From contig NZ_JPRD01000052.1 of the NCBI RefSeq assembly GCF_000817815.1, positions 1-64,000 of the forward strand: DNA of 64,000 nucleotides, given 5' to 3'. This stretch comes from Vibrio owensii CAIM 1854 = LMG 25443. GTDB taxonomy: Bacteria; Pseudomonadota; Gammaproteobacteria; Enterobacterales; Vibrionaceae. Shown here piece after piece: positions 26,934 to 34,690 of this stretch. The notes under the pieces were generated by a model that did no database searches, was not told the origin of the DNA, and saw only the letters and a program-made list of their open reading frames with translations. The first letter of the stretch is position 1. Each line of letters opens with the position of its first letter. A program made the translations under genes and the position numbers.

Positions 26934-28202
26934 TTAAATCAGTGCTGCGATCTTCTCAGCAACTTCTGCTTGGTTGTAAGTCTCTTGCTCACCACCCACC
27001 AAGTCTTTTAGTACTACGATGTTTTCTGCAACTTCATTTTCGCCCAGAACCAATGCTACTACAGCACCAACTTTATCTGCGCGCTTAAACTGTTTCTTGA
27101 AGTTACCGCCACCGAAGTGACTCATAACACGAACGCCTGGAATAGCTTCACGAAGCTGTTCTGCTAGCTTCATACCAACCATCATTGTGCCTTCGCCTGC
27201 TGTCACAACGTAAACATCTACACTGCGACGAACGTCTGTTAGCTCTAGTGTTTCTAGCATCAGAACAAGACGCTCTAGACCCATAGCAAAGCCAACTGCT
27301 GGTGTTGCACTACCACCCAATTGTTCTACAAGACCGTCGTAACGACCACCGCCACATACTGTGCCTTGAGCACCTAGGCTCTCAGTGATCCACTCAAATA
27401 CTGTACGGTTGTAGTAATCCAGACCACGAACTAGACGCTCGTTAACTGTGTATTCGATACCTGCAGCGTCTAAAAGTTCACATAGACCTGCGAAGTGTGC
27501 TTTAGATTCTTCACCTAAGTACTCAGAAAGACGAGGTGCATCACCTAAAATAGCCTGAACGTCAGGGTTCTTCGTATCCAGAACTCGCAGTGGGTTCGTG
27601 TGCATGCGACGCTTACAATCTTCGTCTAGCACATCGATATGTTGCTCAAGGAATGCAACCAATGCCGTGCGGTAGTCTGCGCGATCTTCTTGAGAACCGA
27701 TAGAGTTAAGCTCAAGACGAACATGTTCATTGATACCCAGTTCACGCCATAGACGTGCTGTCATCATGATAAGCTCAGCATCAACATCTGGACCATTTAG
27801 ACCGAACACCTCAACACCACACTGGTGGAATTGACGGTAACGACCTTTCTGCGGACGCTCATGGCGGAACATAGGGCCCATGTACCATAGACGTTGTTCG
27901 TCACGGTTAATCAGGCTGTTTTGAATACATGCACGTACACAACCCGCCGTACCTTCAGGACGAAGTGTTAGGCTGTCTCCGTTACGATCGTCAAAGGTGT
28001 ACATTTCTTTTGAAACAACGTCTGTCTCTTCACCAACTGCGCGGCTGAATAGGTTTGTTTCTTCAACGATTGGCATGCGCACTTCGTTGTAGCCGTATGC
28101 GCTCACAGTGCTTTTCACTGCGTTTTCAAGTTTCTGCCACAGCGGAGACTGAGTTGGAAGGCAGTCGTTCATGCCTCGGATTGCTTGGATTTTCTTTGCC
28201 AC
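26934..28202 (-). CDS. hisS: Histidyl-tRNA synthetase
   Basis: A 422-residue class II aminoacyl-tRNA synthetase that charges tRNA(His). Motif 2 (RPEGTAGCVRACI, FRHERPQKGRYRQFHQ), the histidine motifs (LVRGLDYYNRTVFEW, GGGRYDGL) and the C-terminal anticodon-binding domain are complete. The length equals E. coli HisS (424). It follows ispG with a 55-base gap holding a small GCACACT/AGTGTGC hairpin (28230-28244). Confidence 0.97.
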   Translation of the reverse strand: MAKKIQAIRGMNDCLPTQSPLWQKLENAVKSTVSAYGYNEVRMPIVEETNLFSRAVGEETDVVSKEMYTFDDRNGDSLTLRPEGTAGCVRACIQNSLINRDEQRLWYMGPMFRHERPQKGRYRQFHQCGVEVFGLNGPDVDAELIMMTARLWRELGINEHVRLELNSIGSQEDRADYRTALVAFLEQHIDVLDEDCKRRMHTNPLRVLDTKNPDVQAILGDAPRLSEYLGEESKAHFAGLCELLDAAGIEYTVNERLVRGLDYYNRTVFEWITESLGAQGTVCGGGRYDGLVEQLGGSATPAVGFAMGLERLVLMLETLELTDVRRSVDVYVVTAGEGTMMVGMKLAEQLREAIPGVRVMSHFGGGNFKKQFKRADKVGAVVALVLGENEVAENIVVLKDLVGGEQETYNQAEVAEKIAALI

Positions 28203-28257
28203 AATTATTACCGTCGCTTAGTAACCCGAGCACACTTAGTGTGCCCAAGCTATGAGA

Positions 28258-29376
28258 TTAATCTTCTTGTTTGATTTCGATGCGGTTAGCTTGGTCTAAT
28301 ACAGACGCTTTCGCACGGATTTTCGCTTCTAGCTGGTTCACTAGATCATCGTTGTCGAAACGCTCTTTCTGACGTTTGCCGTCTTCGTAGAATGCGCTCT
28401 TCTTATTACTGCCTGCTAGACCTAGGTGTGAAACCTCAGCTTCACCAGGGCCATTTACGACACAGCCGATAATAGACACATCCATAGGTGTGATGATGTC
28501 TTCTAGGCGCTCTTCCAGTGCGTTTACTGTATTAATCACGTCGAATTCCTGACGTGAACAGCTTGGACAAGCAATAAAGTTGATACCACGTGAGCGAATA
28601 CGCAGAGACTTAAGAATATCAAAGCCAACTTTGATCTCTTCTACCGGATCTGCCGCCAACGAGATACGTAGCGTATCACCGATGCCTTCAGCCAAAAGCA
28701 TGCCAAGACCAACCGATGACTTCACAGCACCCGCTCTTGCACCACCTGCTTCGGTGATACCAAGGTGTAGTGGCTGGTCAATCTGTTTTGCCAATAGGCG
28801 GTATGAATCCACCGCAAGGAATACATCCGACGCTTTCACACTGACTTTGAACTGGTCAAAGTTAAGACGGTCTAGATGATCCACGTGACGCATCGCCGAC
28901 TCTACCAATGCTTCTGGCGTTGGCTCACCGTATTTCATCTGCAGATCTTTTTCCAAAGAGCCGCCGTTAACACCAATACGGATTGGGATGTTTTTGTCAC
29001 GGGCACAATCAACAACCGAGCGAATACGCTCTTCGTTACCGATGTTGCCTGGGTTAATGCGCAAACAGTCGACACCGTACTCCGCCACTTTCAAAGCGAT
29101 ACGATAGTCGAAGTGGATGTCCGCCACTAGGGGAACAGACACTTGCTGTTTGATGAGCTTAAAGGCTTCCGCAGCATCCATGGTAGGGACAGAAACACGT
29201 ACAATGTCTGCACCCACTTTTTCTAATGCTCGGATTTGTGCGACTGTGGCTTCCACATCAGTCGTGCGAGTGTTTGTCATTGACTGTACTGCAATTGGTG
29301 CACCATCACCAATTGGCACATCACCCACATAAATACGCGTCGATTTACGACGAATAATTGGAGATTCGTGTTGCAT
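28258..29376 (-). CDS. ispG: 4-hydroxy-3-methylbut-2-enyl diphosphate synthase (IspG)
   Basis: A 372-residue [4Fe-4S] enzyme of the non-mevalonate isoprenoid pathway that converts methylerythritol cyclodiphosphate to HMBPP. The N-terminal TIM barrel contains VQSMTNTRTTDV. The C-terminal cluster domain carries the Cys-x2-Cys of CPSCSRQEFD and the third Cys in GCVVNGPGEA. The length is the same as E. coli IspG (372). It starts 5 bases after the rodZ stop, so the two genes are tightly coupled. Confidence 0.97.
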   Translation of the reverse strand: MQHESPIIRRKSTRIYVGDVPIGDGAPIAVQSMTNTRTTDVEATVAQIRALEKVGADIVRVSVPTMDAAEAFKLIKQQVSVPLVADIHFDYRIALKVAEYGVDCLRINPGNIGNEERIRSVVDCARDKNIPIRIGVNGGSLEKDLQMKYGEPTPEALVESAMRHVDHLDRLNFDQFKVSVKASDVFLAVDSYRLLAKQIDQPLHLGITEAGGARAGAVKSSVGLGMLLAEGIGDTLRISLAADPVEEIKVGFDILKSLRIRSRGINFIACPSCSRQEFDVINTVNALEERLEDIITPMDVSIIGCVVNGPGEAEVSHLGLAGSNKKSAFYEDGKRQKERFDNDDLVNQLEAKIRAKASVLDQANRIEIKQED

Positions 29377-29381
29377 AATAT

Positions 29382-30344
29382 TTATAACGGTAAAGTGAAT
29401 CTAGCTACTTTGCCTGAAGTATACCCAGAAAGGTCGACAGGTTCACTTGCAAATGTCATTGTTACGCCTTCAGGTGCGCCTAATATCACTTTAAAAGGTG
29501 CTTTTCCGGCAAGTTCTACGTCTTGACCCGGTTTACGAGTACCGCTAACCAAAGTTTTGCCGTTTGCATCTTTTACTTGAATCCAACAGTCTGCTTTGAA
29601 CTTCATCGTTAGCAGCGTCATACCTTCTGGTACAACCGGAGCCGCAGGCTCTTCTGTTTCTTGTGCATCCTCAATCACCGCTACTGGTTCTTGAGCCGCT
29701 TCCTCAGTCACTTCTTCTGTCGCGGCAGCAACAGGCTCAGTTACATCACCTGCAGCGCTCATTGCTGTATCCGCTTGAGAAACCACAGCTGGCGCAGCCG
29801 ATACAGGTGCAATCTCTGCAGGCGTGCTTGCGATAAGTTCATCTGCGCTCATCTGATCGATGTCAGCGTCATCAGCAACTTGTTCTGTTTCTGCGGTCTC
29901 TGCACTTAACTGAGCAAGACTGTTCTCTTGTTGATTTTGCCACCACCACGCACCAGAAATACCAGTGATAACGATCGCAATCGCCCAAGTTAACAGCATT
30001 ATGCGGCTGTTATGTTTCTCGTGTTTAGTTTTACGAGAGAAGCTCTGCATTTCTGTTTCTTGTGGCTTAACATGCACTTCAGATGTTTGCTCTAAAGCTG
30101 CCAAAACAATCTTTTCATCGAGACCAACGAGTTTTGCATATGAACGCAAATAGCCACGAGTGAACGTGGTGACTTGTTGTTCCTCAAATCGATTGTTTTC
30201 AATATCTTCAATAACAGAAACGCGAAGTCTAAGGCGATCAGCAACGTGCTTCTGAGTCATGCCTAGAGATTCGCGTTTGTTTTTTAGCAACGTGCCTGCT
30301 TCCATCGAAAGCGGCACTTCATTGGTTTTTTCGTGTTCTGTCAT
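29382..30344 (-). CDS. rodZ: Cytoskeletal cell-shape protein RodZ
   Basis: A 320-residue bitopic membrane protein that links MreB filaments to the wall-elongation machinery. The cytoplasmic helix-turn-helix domain spans about residues 15-85. A basic juxtamembrane segment (about 102-114) precedes one membrane helix at about 115-134. An Ala/Glu/Pro-rich disordered periplasmic linker (about 140-235) then leads to a C-terminal beta domain ending SGKVARFTLPL. The position between rlmN and ispG is as in E. coli. A 419-base non-coding gap precedes it, much longer than needed for a simple promoter. Confidence 0.94.
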   Translation of the reverse strand: MTEHEKTNEVPLSMEAGTLLKNKRESLGMTQKHVADRLRLRVSVIEDIENNRFEEQQVTTFTRGYLRSYAKLVGLDEKIVLAALEQTSEVHVKPQETEMQSFSRKTKHEKHNSRIMLLTWAIAIVITGISGAWWWQNQQENSLAQLSAETAETEQVADDADIDQMSADELIASTPAEIAPVSAAPAVVSQADTAMSAAGDVTEPVAAATEEVTEEAAQEPVAVIEDAQETEEPAAPVVPEGMTLLTMKFKADCWIQVKDANGKTLVSGTRKPGQDVELAGKAPFKVILGAPEGVTMTFASEPVDLSGYTSGKVARFTLPL

Positions 30345-30716
30345 AATGGCGGTATTTAATCTGTTTGGTGGCTAACACGGTTATTTATTTTCGTTTTTGT
30401 TCTAATCAAGCCTAACTTAAAGATAGCTAGCCTAAACGTGTTAACCAAAATAATCTTTTAGAAATTCTCAGTGTACAAAGTAAGAATGCTCGTTTTGCAA
30501 TGGTTCAGCAAAGCGTATTGGAAAAAATACTGAGAATTGTCAGTGTCGTAGTTATATTTCACTTACCATGATAAGCGAATGTTTAACGAAGACAAAAACT
30601 CTTTGCTCTCAAATTAACAGATAGCTCAAGCTTTTGTCCAAAAATTGACACAACAAAACGAAATTAGCGCCAATAAGTCTGTAACCATCGGATTACAATT
30701 CACACGTGACAAACAA
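30345..30716. other. Long structured intergenic region upstream of rodZ
   Basis: No convincing gene is present. It contains a long dyad at 30463-30538, AATTCTCAGT/ACTGAGAATT, with a nested CGTTTTGC/GCAAAGCG stem. There is also a lone TTGACA at 30645-30650, about 70 bases before a terminator whose better T-tract is on the plus strand. A type IV pilus pilW gene, which some gammaproteobacteria carry between rlmN and rodZ, is absent. Confidence 0.5.
30463..30538. repeat. Nested stem-loop candidate upstream of rodZ
   Basis: The outer 10-base arms AATTCTCAGT and ACTGAGAATT are perfect complements. Inside, CGTTTTGC pairs with GCAAAGCG through one G-U pair, leaving a 9-base apical loop. This gives a two-part hairpin of about 76 bases, located 119-194 bases before the rodZ ATG. 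It could be a leader element, a small RNA or a remnant repeat. Confidence 0.45.
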
Positions 30717-30749
30717 AATAGCCAGAGCATAAGGCTCTGGCTATTTTTT
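30717..30749. terminator. Bidirectional terminator after rlmN
   Basis: AATAGCCAGAGC/GCTCTGGCTATT, 12-base perfect stem with ATAAG loop. The T-run is longer on the plus strand (TTTTTT) than on the minus strand (TTTTG), although rlmN itself is on the minus strand. Confidence 0.9.
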
Positions 30750-30763
30750 CTATTCTCTGTGAA

Positions 30764-31891
30764 TTACACCGCTTTCACGTCAATGGTTTCTGCACCACGT
30801 GCCGCTTTTAGCGCTGCTGTACGTTTGGTTCGGTCAATAACATCACCGACTAACTGACCACACGCAGCATCAATATCATCACCACGTGTTTTACGAACCG
30901 TTACGGTGTGGTCATATTGCATCAATGTTTTTTGGAAACGGTCAATACGTGAGTTACTTGGTTTCTTGTAAGGAGAACCTGGGTACGGGTTAAACGGAAT
31001 CAGGTTGATCTTACATGGCGTATCTTTCATTAGCTCCGCCAACTCACGTGCGTGGTCCATGTCATCGTTCACATGATCAAGCAGAACGTACTCAACCGTT
31101 ACTTTACCGCGGTTCGCATTTGAAGACGCAATGTAACGACGTACAGATGCTAGGAAATCTTGGATATCCCAACGGTCGTTGATTGGCATGATTTCACTAC
31201 GCAGCTTATCGTTTGGCGCATGTAGAGAGATCGCCAATGCGACGTCAATCTTACCTGTCATCTGATCAAGACCAGAAACCACACCTGAAGTTGATACAGT
31301 AACGCGACGCTTAGAAAGACCGAAACCAAGATCATCAAGCATGATTTCAAGCGCAGGAATAAGGTTCTTCATGTTAAGAAGTGGCTCACCCATACCCATC
31401 ATCACGACGTTAGTGATTGGACGACGACCGGTTTCTTTTTGCAAACCGATTTCACGCGCAGCACGCCATACCTGACCGATGATTTCAGATACTTTTAGGT
31501 TACGGTTGAAGCCTTGTTGAGCAGTTGAGCAGAACTTACATTCCAATGCACAACCTACCTGAGAAGACACACACAATGTCGCGCGATCATCTTCTGGGAT
31601 GTAGACCGTTTCTACGTCTTGATCGCCCACTTTCATCGCCCACTTAATCGTGCCGTCTGAAGAGTGTTGCGCTTCTGCTACCGTCGGTGCTTTGATTTCA
31701 CACTTGTGTTGCAGTTTTTCACGTAGCTTCTTGTTGATGTTCGTCATATTGTCGAAGTCATCAACACCGAAATGGTAGATCCACTTCATAACCTGATCCG
31801 CACGGAACGCTTTTTCGCCTAGCTCTTCCGCGAAAAATTGACGCATGCCTTTGCGATCAAAGTCGAGTAGATTGATTTTTTCAGTGGTCAT
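30764..31891 (-). CDS. rlmN: Dual-specificity 23S rRNA/tRNA adenine-C2 methyltransferase RlmN
   Basis: A 375-residue radical SAM enzyme that methylates A2503 of 23S rRNA and A37 of some tRNAs. The [4Fe-4S] motif CALECKFC supplies Cys114, Cys118 and Cys121; the GMGEPLLN segment is also typical. The start at 31891 has GAGAGG 5 bases upstream; an ATG 8 codons further up has no such site. It lies between ndk and rodZ as in E. coli and ends at a strong terminator. Confidence 0.96.
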   Translation of the reverse strand: MTTEKINLLDFDRKGMRQFFAEELGEKAFRADQVMKWIYHFGVDDFDNMTNINKKLREKLQHKCEIKAPTVAEAQHSSDGTIKWAMKVGDQDVETVYIPEDDRATLCVSSQVGCALECKFCSTAQQGFNRNLKVSEIIGQVWRAAREIGLQKETGRRPITNVVMMGMGEPLLNMKNLIPALEIMLDDLGFGLSKRRVTVSTSGVVSGLDQMTGKIDVALAISLHAPNDKLRSEIMPINDRWDIQDFLASVRRYIASSNANRGKVTVEYVLLDHVNDDMDHARELAELMKDTPCKINLIPFNPYPGSPYKKPSNSRIDRFQKTLMQYDHTVTVRKTRGDDIDAACGQLVGDVIDRTKRTAALKAARGAETIDVKAV

Positions 31892-32057
31892 GTTGCCTCT
31901 CAATGACTGAAACAAGAATAAGGGCGCGAATTGTACAGCCTTTATGCAGTCACAACAAGGGTTCTAAAACCTTGAGTTTGCTAAGGCATTAAAATCTTAA
32001 TGATTAAATTTTAGCCAACAATTTATCACCCTTTCCCACTGGCAAGCAGATAATAAA

Positions 32058-32081
32058 AAGCCCCGGAAAAGTCCGAGGCTT
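32058..32081 (-). terminator. Terminator of ndk
   Basis: AAGCCCCGGA/TCCGAGGCTT stem (one mismatch), followed on the minus strand by TTTTTATT. It lies 22 bases after the ndk stop. Confidence 0.88.
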
Positions 32082-32102
32082 AAAAATCAAATTAATACAA
32101 GA

Positions 32103-32528
32103 TTAGCGAGGGCAAATCTCTGACTCTGGGAAAAAGTACTCGATTTCACGAGCTGCTGATTCTGGGCTGTCTGAACCATGAACAGAGTTATGACGCATGC
32201 TCAGTGCGTAATCCGCACGGATTGTACCGCATGCCGCTTCTTCTGGGTTTGTTTTACCCATAAGCTCACGGTAACGAGCGATGGCATCTTCACCTTCAAG
32301 AACCTGAACCATGATAGGACCAGATGTCATGAACTCTTTCAGTGCTGGGAAAAAAGGTTTGCCTTCATGTTCTGCGTAAAAACCGCTCGCCTGTTCTTCT
32401 GTCAGATGAACCATTTTTGCAGCAACGATACGTAGACCTGCTTTCTCAATGCGGTGGTAAATTTCACCAATCAGATTGCGTTCTACAGCGTCAGGCTTAA
32501 CAATTGAAAACGTTCTTTCTAGAGCCAT
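32103..32528 (-). CDS. ndk: Nucleoside diphosphate kinase
   Basis: A 141-residue enzyme that equalises nucleoside di- and triphosphate pools. The phospho-accepting His117 is in RHNSVHGSDS, and the N-terminal RTFSIVKPDAVERN is canonical. The length is normal (E. coli 143). It lies between pepB and rlmN with its own terminator; an AAGG ribosome site precedes the ATG. Confidence 0.97.
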   Translation of the reverse strand: MALERTFSIVKPDAVERNLIGEIYHRIEKAGLRIVAAKMVHLTEEQASGFYAEHEGKPFFPALKEFMTSGPIMVQVLEGEDAIARYRELMGKTNPEEAACGTIRADYALSMRHNSVHGSDSPESAAREIEYFFPESEICPR

Positions 32529-32591
32529 AAGGTTTCCTTTTTGTACTTGTAATAATAGTTTTATATGAGTGACTTGCGTCTCTCTTAGTTA

Positions 32592-32622
32592 TACCAGTAC
32601 AGACAGGGTGTCTGCACTGGTA
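32592..32622 (-). repeat. 14-base hairpin just after pepB
   Basis: TACCAGTACAGACA pairs with TGTCTGCACTGGTA (one mismatch) across a GGG loop, starting 6 bases after the pepB stop. No T-tract follows on the minus strand, so it may be an mRNA 3'-end stabiliser or a Rho-assisted terminator. Confidence 0.55.
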
Positions 32623-32628
32623 AAAGTC

Positions 32629-33927
32629 TTATTTTGCGGCTTGTTCGTTCAGGAAACGAGCAAGTGTGCGAACACCCATGCCTGTCGCACCTGCCGCCCA
32701 CTTATCAGACGCTGACTTACGGTACGTACCTGCGCAATCGAAGTGCAACCAACCTTTCTTGTAGTCTTCAACGAAGTAAGACAAGAATGCCGCAGCTGTA
32801 CTTGCGCCTGGCGAGTAATCACCAGAGCTGATGTTAGATAGGTCAGCAAAGTTTGATGGCAGCATGCCACGGTGGAAATCAGCAAGAGGCAGTGGCCATA
32901 GGCCTTCTTTCTCTTGGTTCGCCGCCGTTAGCGCTTGGTGTGAAAGCTCATCATCAAAGCTCATTAGTGCATGGTAGTCATTACCCAGTGCATTCTTTGC
33001 TGCGCCCGTTAGGGTTGCACAGTCAATGATCAGCTCAGGGTTTTGTTCACTTGCGTAGATAAGACCATCAGCAAGAACTAAACGACCTTCTGCGTCGGTG
33101 TTCATGATCTCAACGGTCTTTCCGTTTTTGTATGTGATGATGTCGCCAAGTTTAAGTGCACGACCAGAAACCATGTTCTCCGCACAACAAAGGATCAGCT
33201 TCACACGCTTATTAAGACCACGAAGAATAGCAAGACCAAGACCGCCAGTAATCGTACCTGAACCGCCCATATCCGCTTTCATTGCTGTCATGAAGTTTGA
33301 TGGCTTAAGGCTGTAACCGCCTGAATCAAAGGTAATACCTTTACCAACAAGACACGCAAATACTGGTGCGTTTTCATCACCTGTTGGGTTGTAATCAAGT
33401 TGCAGCATCGCCGATGTGCGCTCAGAGCCACGACCTACTGCGTAAATGCCTTCCCAACCTTCTGAAAGCAGATCTTTATCTTTAACGATACGAGCCGTTA
33501 CTGTGCCTTGTGGTGCGATTGATTTGATGAATTCAGCCGCCATGGTTGCCAATTGACGTGGCGCCACTTCTTCAGCTGTTTTGTTGATGATATCGCGAGT
33601 AAAGTCCGTAGAGGTGATACGAGCGTGTAGCTCTGCTTGGTCTTGCTCAGAAAGCTCAACCCACTCTAGCGTACCGTGTTTTTTCGGGTTGCGGTAACCT
33701 TGGTGGAATGCCCAAACGCTCTCCAAATCCCAGTTGTCACCAGCAAGTAAAATTGAACGAATTCCTTGGCCATCGAGTTGACGCGCTGCACGTTGAATCG
33801 CACCAAGATCGTGACCTTCACCTAGGTGAATGGTTGTGCCATTCTCAGCGAAAGAAAGCAGTGCTTTGTCGCCCCAATGTGGTGCCGCTGGTTCTTGGCT
33901 AAGAAATACAGACATCTGTGTAGACAT
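32629..33927 (-). CDS. pepB: Aminopeptidase B (leucyl aminopeptidase family M17)
   Basis: A 432-residue dinuclear-zinc aminopeptidase. The M17 signature NTDAEGRLVLADG and the metal ligands in VGKGITFDSGGYSLKP and KADMGGSGTI are intact. The protein acts in turnover of cytoplasmic peptides. I start at 33927, where AAGGAG lies 5 bases upstream; an upstream ATG frame adds 30 residues without support. In E. coli pepB also follows iscX, although here a terminator and a 172-base gap separate them. The sseB and sseA genes of E. coli are not present. Confidence 0.94.
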   Translation of the reverse strand: MSTQMSVFLSQEPAAPHWGDKALLSFAENGTTIHLGEGHDLGAIQRAARQLDGQGIRSILLAGDNWDLESVWAFHQGYRNPKKHGTLEWVELSEQDQAELHARITSTDFTRDIINKTAEEVAPRQLATMAAEFIKSIAPQGTVTARIVKDKDLLSEGWEGIYAVGRGSERTSAMLQLDYNPTGDENAPVFACLVGKGITFDSGGYSLKPSNFMTAMKADMGGSGTITGGLGLAILRGLNKRVKLILCCAENMVSGRALKLGDIITYKNGKTVEIMNTDAEGRLVLADGLIYASEQNPELIIDCATLTGAAKNALGNDYHALMSFDDELSHQALTAANQEKEGLWPLPLADFHRGMLPSNFADLSNISSGDYSPGASTAAAFLSYFVEDYKKGWLHFDCAGTYRKSASDKWAAGATGMGVRTLARFLNEQAAK

Positions 33928-34023
33928 GGTTTCTCCTTGTCTTATAACGGCGTTGCCTACGCCTCTTCTTTTTTGATAACTAACGGATGTTAGCATTATG
34001 TAGGGTAAAAATGTCAACTTGAT

Positions 34024-34054
34024 AAAAAAACGGACCTAAAGGTCCGCTTTTTTT
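34024..34054. terminator. Terminator of the isc operon
   Basis: CGGACC/GGTCCG stem with a TAAA loop and A7/T7 flanks on both sides. It lies 46 bases after the iscX stop and should work in both directions. Confidence 0.9.
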
Positions 34055-34099
34055 AGTGAGAATTGTTAACTCTGCTGCGTTTTGCCGCCGAATCGAGCA

Positions 34100-34294
34100 T
34101 TAATCCGCTTCGTCCATCCAACACAGGATGACCGCCTCAAGAATCTTTTCATTAGAACGGTTTGGCTCATCGTCAAACTCATCTAATTCCATGATCCATT
34201 GGTGGAGATCGGTAAAACGCACGGTTTTAGGATCGACATCTGGAAACTTGTCACAAAGCTCAATCGCGATGTCGCGAGAATCTGTCCATTTCAT
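34100..34294 (-). CDS. iscX: Iron-sulfur assembly regulator IscX
   Basis: A 64-residue acidic protein, last gene of the isc operon. The D/E-rich sequence with PKTVRFTDLHQW and ILEAVILCWMDE is typical of IscX (YfhJ). E. coli IscX binds IscS and iron and tunes cluster assembly. It follows fdx by 44 bases. Confidence 0.95.
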   Translation of the reverse strand: MKWTDSRDIAIELCDKFPDVDPKTVRFTDLHQWIMELDEFDDEPNRSNEKILEAVILCWMDEAD

Positions 34295-34338
34295 TGCTCA
34301 TCTTCCTTATGCTTCGCCCCTATATTGGGGAGATAGTA

Positions 34339-34677
34339 TTAATGATCTTCTGACGCGTGGTTTAGTGTGTACTTTGGAATCTCTACAACCAAATCTTCGT
34401 CTGCAACTTTAGCCTGACAACCAAGACGAGACTCAGGCTCTAGACCCCATGCTTTATCAAGCATGTCATCTTCTAGCTCTTCACTCTCTTCTAACGAGTC
34501 AAAACCTTCACGAATGATCACGTGGCAAGTTGTACATGCACATGACTTTTCACATGCATGTTCAATACCGATACCGTTTTTTAGTGCAACATCTAGAACA
34601 GTGTCACCAGTGTTTGCTTCCAACACTGCACCTTCTGGGCACAAATCTTCGTGCGGTAATACAATAATCTTAGGCAT
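34339..34677 (-). CDS. fdx: Isc-type [2Fe-2S] ferredoxin
   Basis: A 112-residue adrenodoxin-type ferredoxin that donates electrons during Fe-S cluster assembly. The cluster ligands are Cys42, Cys48, Cys51 and Cys87 (ACEKSCACTTCH, RLGC). It follows hscA by 13 bases. Confidence 0.97.
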   Translation of the reverse strand: MPKIIVLPHEDLCPEGAVLEANTGDTVLDVALKNGIGIEHACEKSCACTTCHVIIREGFDSLEESEELEDDMLDKAWGLEPESRLGCQAKVADEDLVVEIPKYTLNHASEDH

Positions 34678-34690
34678 AACTACTTATCTC

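Noticed and set aside
30345..30763. Degraded pilW/pilF gene between rlmN and rodZ
   Set aside because: The gap is too short for the gene and no frame shows tetratricopeptide-like sequence; absence is more likely than decay.
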